Program-made: the position numbers and the translations under genes | The notes under the pieces: generated by a model | The model's input: only the letters and a program-made list of their open reading frames with translations | Database searches by the model: none | Told to the model about the DNA's origin: nothing | In this document: one piece after another, positions 59,473-64,000 of the stretch | Layout: each line of letters opens with the position of its first letter | How positions within the stretch are numbered: the first letter of the stretch is position 1 | Source of the DNA: Streptomyces gardneri | GTDB taxonomy: Bacteria; Actinomycetota; Actinomycetes; Streptomycetales; Streptomycetaceae | DNA: 64,000 nt | Assembly (NCBI RefSeq): GCF_006539185.1 | Contig: NZ_BJMN01000041.1 | Span: 34,317-98,316, forward strand | Direction of reading: 5' to 3'

Positions 59473-60930
59473 TCACAGGCGCTCGAGCTCGGGCGCGGAC
59501 TCGGCGGAGCCCTTCCCGAACTTCTGCCGGACCAGCGAGATCGCGATCACGAGCGCGGCCACGAGCAGCGAGAGCACGACCTGCTCACGGGCGCTGCCGC
59601 CGTCGTAGATCATGTAGCCGAGGACGAAGACGATCATGGCGATCGTCGCCCAGGTCAGGTACGGGAAGAGCCACATCTTCACGACGAGCTTCTCCGGCGT
59701 CTCGCGCTGGATGATGCCGCGCATCTTCAGCTGGGTCACGCAGATGACCAGCCAGACGAAGAGCGCCACCGCGCCGGAGGAGTTCAGCAGGAAGGCGAAG
59801 ACGGTGTCCGGCCACTTGTAGTTGAAGAAGACCGCGACGAAGCCGAAGACGACCGAGCCGAGGATCGCGGCCGTCGGCACGCCCCGCTTGTTGACCTTGG
59901 CGAAGGCCTTGGGCGCGTCACCGCGCTGCCCGAGCGAGAACGCCATGCGGGAAGCGGTGTAGAGACCCGAGTTCAGGCAGGACAGGACGGCCGTCAGGAC
60001 GATCACGTTCATGATCTGGCCGGCGTTCGCGATGCCGATGGAGTCGAGGGCCGCGACGTACGAGCCCTTCTCGACGATCGACTTGTCGTTCCACGGCAGC
60101 AGGGTGAGGACGATGAAGATCGAGCCCAGGTAGAAGACGCCGATCCGCCAGATCACGCTGTTGGTGGCCTTGGTGACCGCCTTCTGCGGGTCCTCGGACT
60201 CACCGGCGGCCAGGGTGACGATCTCGCTGCCCATGAAGGAGAAGACGACCATCAGCACACCGGTGAGGACCGCTCCTGCCCCCATCGGGAAGAAGCCCCC
60301 GCTGTCGGTGAGGTGCGCGAATCCCTCGCCCGGGTTGTCCGAGCCCGGCAGGACGCCGAAGACCGCGAGCATGCCGATGACGACGAAGGCGCCGATGGCC
60401 ACGACCTTGATGCCGGCGAACCAGAACTCGAACTCGCCGTACGAGGCGACCGAGCCGAGGTTGGTGGCGGTGAGGACCACCATCACGATGAGCGCCCAGC
60501 CCCACTGCGGAACGGCCGGGACCCAGCTCTCCAGGATCTTGGCACCGGCGGTCGCCTCGACGGCGAGGACGACGACCCAGAAGAACCAGTACAGCCAGCC
60601 GATGCTGAAGCCGGCCCAGCGGCCGAGGGCCCGGTCCGCGTAGGCGGAGAACGAGCCGGAGGACGGCCGGGCGGCGGCCATCTCGCCGAGCATCCGCATC
60701 ACGAAGACGACCATGGCGCCGACGAGGAAGTAGGACAGGAGGATCGCGGGGCCGGCCGCGGCGATGCCGGAACCCGAGCCGACGAAGAGGCCGGCACCGA
60801 TCACTCCGCCGATGGCGATCATCGACAGATGACGGTTCTTGAGCCCGGCCTTGAGACCTTCGGAGGACTGCGGAACATCGGCCGTACCGGCCTTTCCGCC
60901 TTCCTTCTCCAGGGTCGGCTGCGTGTTCAT
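59473..60930 (-). CDS. APC-family amino acid permease, third copy
   Basis: A 485-residue protein starting at ATG 60930. It opens LKNRHLSMIAIGGVIGAGLF, the same AAT-type helix 1 as the other two, with the GSGSGIAAAGPAILLSYF motif. It is more distant from the tandem pair than they are from each other (for example SYGEFEFWFAGIKVVAIGAF). It may be of the GABA-permease type. Upstream, 61029-61057 holds an imperfect TGGACC..GGTCCA repeat in the shared promoter region with rpiB. Confidence 0.92.
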   Translation of the reverse strand: MNTQPTLEKEGGKAGTADVPQSSEGLKAGLKNRHLSMIAIGGVIGAGLFVGSGSGIAAAGPAILLSYFLVGAMVVFVMRMLGEMAAARPSSGSFSAYADRALGRWAGFSIGWLYWFFWVVVLAVEATAGAKILESWVPAVPQWGWALIVMVVLTATNLGSVASYGEFEFWFAGIKVVAIGAFVVIGMLAVFGVLPGSDNPGEGFAHLTDSGGFFPMGAGAVLTGVLMVVFSFMGSEIVTLAAGESEDPQKAVTKATNSVIWRIGVFYLGSIFIVLTLLPWNDKSIVEKGSYVAALDSIGIANAGQIMNVIVLTAVLSCLNSGLYTASRMAFSLGQRGDAPKAFAKVNKRGVPTAAILGSVVFGFVAVFFNYKWPDTVFAFLLNSSGAVALFVWLVICVTQLKMRGIIQRETPEKLVVKMWLFPYLTWATIAMIVFVLGYMIYDGGSAREQVVLSLLVAALVIAISLVRQKFGKGSAESAPELERL

Positions 60931-61126
60931 GAACGCTTCCTAACGTGTGGGGGACGCTCGGGTCGCGAGCCCGAGCATTGAACACCGTGAACAGGTGTGA
61001 TCGGAAGACCTGATTCCGGATAGTTGTGTGGACCACTTCGCGAGAGTCGAAGGTCCATACCAGGTCGGGTGAACGTCCCGACCCCGCTGACCGCTACCCG
61101 GCCCGGGACATGCCACACTCGGCACC

Positions 61127-61621
61127 ATGCGCGTCTACCTCGGTTCCGACCACGCCGGATACGAACTCAAGAACCACCTCGTCGAGTGGCTCACGGCACA
61201 CGGCCACGAGCCCGTCGACTGCGGTCCCCACATCTACGACGCCCTCGACGACTACCCGCCGTTCTGCCTGCGCGCCGCCGAGAAGACGGCCGCGGACCCG
61301 GACAGCCTGGGCATCGTCATCGGCGGCTCCGGCAACGGCGAGCAGATCGCCGCGAACAAGGTGAAGGGGGTGCGCGCCGCCCTCGCCTGGAGCGAGCAGA
61401 CCGCCGCCCTCGGCCGCGAGCACAACAACGCCAACGTGATCTCCGTCGGTGGCCGCATGCACACCCAGGAAGAGGCGACGAAGTTCGTCGAGATCTTCCT
61501 GAGCACCCCCTACTCGGGTGACGAGCGCCACACCCGCCGGATCGACATGCTCACCGCGTACGAGAACACCGGCGAGCTCCCCGCGATCCCGGCGCACCAC
61601 CCGCAGGAGCCCACGGCCTGA
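61127..61621 (+). CDS. rpiB: Ribose-5-phosphate isomerase B
   Basis: A 164-residue protein starting at ATG 61127. The RpiB opening MRVYLGSDHAGYELKNHLVE is clear. The active-site loop reads IGGSGNGEQIAANKVKGVRA, as in the mycobacterial enzyme. That enzyme lacks the catalytic Cys of E. coli RpiB and uses a Glu instead, here in GNGEQ. It interconverts ribose and ribulose 5-phosphate in the pentose phosphate pathway. Its TGA overlaps the nei ATG by one base, so the two are translationally coupled. Confidence 0.95.
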   Translation: MRVYLGSDHAGYELKNHLVEWLTAHGHEPVDCGPHIYDALDDYPPFCLRAAEKTAADPDSLGIVIGGSGNGEQIAANKVKGVRAALAWSEQTAALGREHNNANVISVGGRMHTQEEATKFVEIFLSTPYSGDERHTRRIDMLTAYENTGELPAIPAHHPQEPTA

Positions 61622-62430
61622 TGCCCGAAGGGCACACCATCCACCGGCTGGCCGCCGACCACCGCGAGCGGTTCGGCGGCCGGCCCGTGCGCGTCTCCAG
61701 CCCCCAGGGCAAGTTCGCCGACTCGGCGGCCCTGCTCGACGGGAGCGTCCTGGAGACCACCGAGGCCCACGGCAAGCACCTCTTCCTCGGCTTCCCGGGC
61801 GAGGAGTGGATCCACATCCACCTCGGCCTCTTCGGCAAGGTGACCTTCGGCGACGCCCCGGCGCCCCCGCCCACCGACACCGTGCGACTGCGCCTCGCGA
61901 ACCCCGAGGGGTACGTCGACCTCCGCGGCCCCACGACCTGCGCGCTCGTGACGGACGCGGAGAAGCAGGCGATACACGACCGCCTGGGCCCCGACCCGCT
62001 CCGCGCGGACGACGATCCCGAGAAGGCCTGGCGCCGGATCTCGAAGTCCCGCACGACGATCGCCGCCCTGCTCATGGACCAGAAGGTCATCGCGGGCGTC
62101 GGCAACGTCTACCGCGCCGAGGTCCTCTTCCGGCACGGCGTCGACCCGTACCGCACCGGCAAGGACCTGACCCGCCGGGAATGGGACGCGATCTGGTCGG
62201 ACCTCGCCGCGCTCATGCGGGAGGGCGTACGGCTCAATCGCATCGACACCGTCCGCCCCGAGCACACACCCGAGGCGATGGGCCGCCCGCCGCGCGTCGA
62301 CGACCACGGCGGCGAGGTGTACGTCTACCGCAGGACCCACCAGCCCTGCCTGGTCTGCGGCGACGAGATCCGCACCGCCGACCTCGCCGCCCGCAACCTC
62401 TTCTGGTGCCCCGGCTGCCAGACCCGCTAG
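61621..62430 (+). CDS. nei: Fpg/Nei-family DNA glycosylase (endonuclease VIII type)
   Basis: A 269-residue protein. It begins MPEGHTIHRLAADHRERFGG, so after Met removal Pro is the catalytic N-terminal nucleophile followed by Glu. The central H2TH region includes VIAGVGNVYRAEVLF. The C-terminal zinc finger is CLVC..CPGC (about residues 243-267). The EGHTIHR opening and gaps favour the Nei2 group, which removes oxidised pyrimidines. It acts in base-excision repair. The coupling with rpiB is common in actinobacteria. It ends 4 bp from a converging gene. Confidence 0.94.
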   Translation: MPEGHTIHRLAADHRERFGGRPVRVSSPQGKFADSAALLDGSVLETTEAHGKHLFLGFPGEEWIHIHLGLFGKVTFGDAPAPPPTDTVRLRLANPEGYVDLRGPTTCALVTDAEKQAIHDRLGPDPLRADDDPEKAWRRISKSRTTIAALLMDQKVIAGVGNVYRAEVLFRHGVDPYRTGKDLTRREWDAIWSDLAALMREGVRLNRIDTVRPEHTPEAMGRPPRVDDHGGEVYVYRRTHQPCLVCGDEIRTADLAARNLFWCPGCQTR

Positions 62431-62434
62431 CGGT

Positions 62435-63664
62435 CTAGAACCCGTGCGGCAGCCACGGGGCCACCGGCGACCCGAAGCCCACGGACGCCTCGACCAGCGC
62501 GCCCTCCCGCAGCTCCCGCACGCGACCGGCCGCCGCCAGCGACACCAGCGAGGTCCCGCCCAGGTACGCCGCGCCCAGCTCCCGCACGGACAGTGCGAGG
62601 TCCGCCGGATCCGAGGTCCGGACACAGGTCGCGCCCTTGGCGTCACCCGTCAGCCGCCAACGCCCCTCGTTCCAGGGACAGAAGGCGTCCTCGACCTCGA
62701 ACACCACATCCACCGGCGCCTGGTACGTCCGCGCCTCCAGCGCACCGCCCACCTCCACCAGACGTACGTGCATCACGTCCCGCAAGGTCGGGGCGCAGCG
62801 CCGCACATCGCTCACCAGGTGCTGCCAGGCGTCGTCCAGCGGCCGGCTGTGGATCCGTACCTCCCTGGTCAGGTCCACCGAGCAGAGGAACCGCCACAGC
62901 GCCGCCTCCGCCACCGCGTCGAGCCCCATCAGGTCATGGACCGCGACGGACCCGTCGGCACCCGCGTACGACCACTCCGGCTTGATCGCGTAGTGCGCGA
63001 ACCCCACGACCTCCCCGGCCCGTTCGGCGAGCACGCACAGCCGCGGCGAGGCACCCTCCCGGTTGGCCGGCGGGTCGATCAGCGCCAGCCGCTCCCACTG
63101 CGGCTGCCGGGCGAGCATCCCGGGCCGCCCGGGCACGAGCTTCGCGTACACCTCCTCGCACACCGCGGAGGACTCCGTCAGGTCCGCCAGGCGCAGGGTG
63201 ACCTCGTCCGTGCCCTCCGGCACCGAGAGCCGCACCCGGGTCGTGTCGATCGTCACCCGCGCCGCGTACGTGGCGACGCCGTAGCCGAAGCGCCCGTAGA
63301 TCTCCGGCTCCGAGGCCGTGAGCACCGCCACCGACTCGCCCGCCGCCCGCAGGTCGTCAAGCTGGCGCCGCATCATCGAGGTCAGGATCCCGCGCCGGCG
63401 GTGCGTCCCCGCCACGCTCACCATCGTCACCCCGCCCGCCGGCACGGACGCCCCGCCCGGCACCGTGAGCCGGAACGAGAACGCACCCGCCGTCCCCACA
63501 CAGCGATCGCCGTCCCACGCACCCAGGAAACGGTCGAACTCGGTCAGATCACGCCACAGCGTCCGCTCCTCCGGGGCCTCCGCCACACCCCCGAACGCCA
63601 ACTCCAGGACCTCGTACCAGCGGTCCCACTCGGTCGGGTCGAGAACCCGCAGTTCAGTAGTCAT
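62435..63664 (-). CDS. Eis-like GNAT N-acetyltransferase
   Basis: A 409-residue protein starting at ATG 63664. The N-terminal GNAT domain has the acetyl-CoA loop SVAGTHRRRGILTSMMRRQL (about 80-100), followed by a second GNAT-like domain and an SCP2-like C-terminal domain. It ends in a Gly-Phe, with the free carboxylate used for catalysis in Eis. Eis proteins are large hexamers that acetylate aminoglycosides and lysines on several positions. The length matches the family (about 400). Substrate here is unknown. Confidence 0.92.
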   Translation of the reverse strand: MTTELRVLDPTEWDRWYEVLELAFGGVAEAPEERTLWRDLTEFDRFLGAWDGDRCVGTAGAFSFRLTVPGGASVPAGGVTMVSVAGTHRRRGILTSMMRRQLDDLRAAGESVAVLTASEPEIYGRFGYGVATYAARVTIDTTRVRLSVPEGTDEVTLRLADLTESSAVCEEVYAKLVPGRPGMLARQPQWERLALIDPPANREGASPRLCVLAERAGEVVGFAHYAIKPEWSYAGADGSVAVHDLMGLDAVAEAALWRFLCSVDLTREVRIHSRPLDDAWQHLVSDVRRCAPTLRDVMHVRLVEVGGALEARTYQAPVDVVFEVEDAFCPWNEGRWRLTGDAKGATCVRTSDPADLALSVRELGAAYLGGTSLVSLAAAGRVRELREGALVEASVGFGSPVAPWLPHGF

Positions 63665-63770
63665 ATGCCATCGATATCAGCGCCGTGCGCCCGGGGCGAC
63701 CCGATTTCACGCACATTGTCACCGGGGTACCCCTGCACGATGTCGGACGAGGTGGATAGGGTCCAGGCCA

Positions 63771-64000
63771 ATGGGACACCGCGCGGGAGTGAACACGTAC
63801 GCGGCCCGGACGCGCAGGCGCGCCCGCCGGGCCCGCATCGCGCTGCGCAAGTCCGGCGTCGACTACTTCCGCGGGGACGGCTCCGACTGGCTCGCCTTCG
63901 CCGGGCTCCTGCTGATGATCCCGGCCATCGCCTGCGGCACCCTCCTCGACCCGGTCTGGTGCGCGCCCGCCGCGCTCGTCCTGCCGATCGTGGCGGGCGG
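63771..64000 (+). CDS. N-terminus of a membrane protein, possibly a SpoIIE-type phosphatase (cut by window edge)
   Basis: Only 76 codons are visible, from ATG 63771. A strongly basic segment (TRRRARRARIALRKSGVDYF) is followed by RGDGSDWLAFAGLLLMIPAI and at least two hydrophobic helices. The opening RKSGVDYFRGDGSDWLA is familiar from Streptomyces membrane-bound PP2C/SpoIIE-type phosphatases, but the catalytic part lies beyond the window, so this is only a suggestion. It is divergent from the Eis-like gene across about 106 bp. Confidence 0.5.
   Translation, partial: MGHRAGVNTYAARTRRRARRARIALRKSGVDYFRGDGSDWLAFAGLLLMIPAIACGTLLDPVWCAPAALVLPIVAG

Noticed and set aside
61029..61057. Imperfect TGGACC..GGTCCA inverted repeat as a terminator
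   Set aside because: It lies between two divergent genes, where no terminator is needed, and has a 2-nt bulge; it is at most a weak operator candidate.
1..64000. tRNA or rRNA genes, CRISPR arrays, insertion sequences, prophage or integrase genes
   Set aside because: None were seen by eye: no tRNA-like cloverleaf with a conserved T-loop, no regularly spaced repeats, no transposase or integrase motifs.

Overview
The window is 64 kb of very GC-rich DNA (GC-dominated third codon positions, frequent GTG starts, GGAGG-type ribosome sites). Mycothiol-linked, PknG, MsiK-dependent sugar uptake and Nur-box features all point to a Streptomyces chromosome, in the conserved core rather than an arm. From memory, the gene order resembles the S. 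coelicolor SCO263x-SCO267x neighbourhood. I see no rRNA, tRNA, CRISPR, prophage or insertion sequence.

Layout. 1-4.4 kb: an FtsX-type ABC permease cut by the window edge, a truncated haemoglobin and a PCMT-like methyltransferase. 4.4-14.9 kb (minus): a seven-gene operon, glnX-glnH-coiled-coil protein-pknG-PP2C phosphatase-VWA protein-FHA protein. It joins an amino-acid sensor (GlnH/GlnX), a Ser/Thr kinase, a phosphatase and a phosphothreonine reader, and is the best candidate here for an under-described system. 15.2-22.0 kb (minus): a complete chitosan-oligosaccharide operon of csnR-EFG-H-K type, headed by a perfect palindromic CsnR-type box. 22.2-27.4 kb: an MscS channel, an HNH endonuclease and a large secreted GH84 enzyme. 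27.7-30.2 kb: a small repeat-containing ORF directly before malQ, then a small membrane protein.

30.3-35.1 kb: a MarR regulator divergent from an EamA transporter, then a second EamA transporter, a LysR regulator and allantoicase. Two matched LysR-type operators with identical downstream spacing precede the second transporter and the allantoicase gene. 35.3-42.0 kb: a secreted EEP-family nuclease/phosphatase with FG-GAP repeats, aminopeptidase N, a TerD protein and aspartate-semialdehyde dehydrogenase. 42.2-51.2 kb: a subtilisin-like protease, a CGNR regulator divergent from a VOC/PNPOx/HPP/NUDIX run, a DD-peptidase-like hydrolase and an unclassified protein. 51.4-64 kb: a second aminopeptidase N, a DsbA-like oxidoreductase, an iron superoxide dismutase with an upstream Nur-like box, three amino-acid permeases around bioY, rpiB-nei, an Eis-like acetyltransferase and the start of a membrane protein.

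Most transcription units end in long GC-rich hairpins, several of them bidirectional. Function calls rest on reading motifs by eye, and no database search was run.
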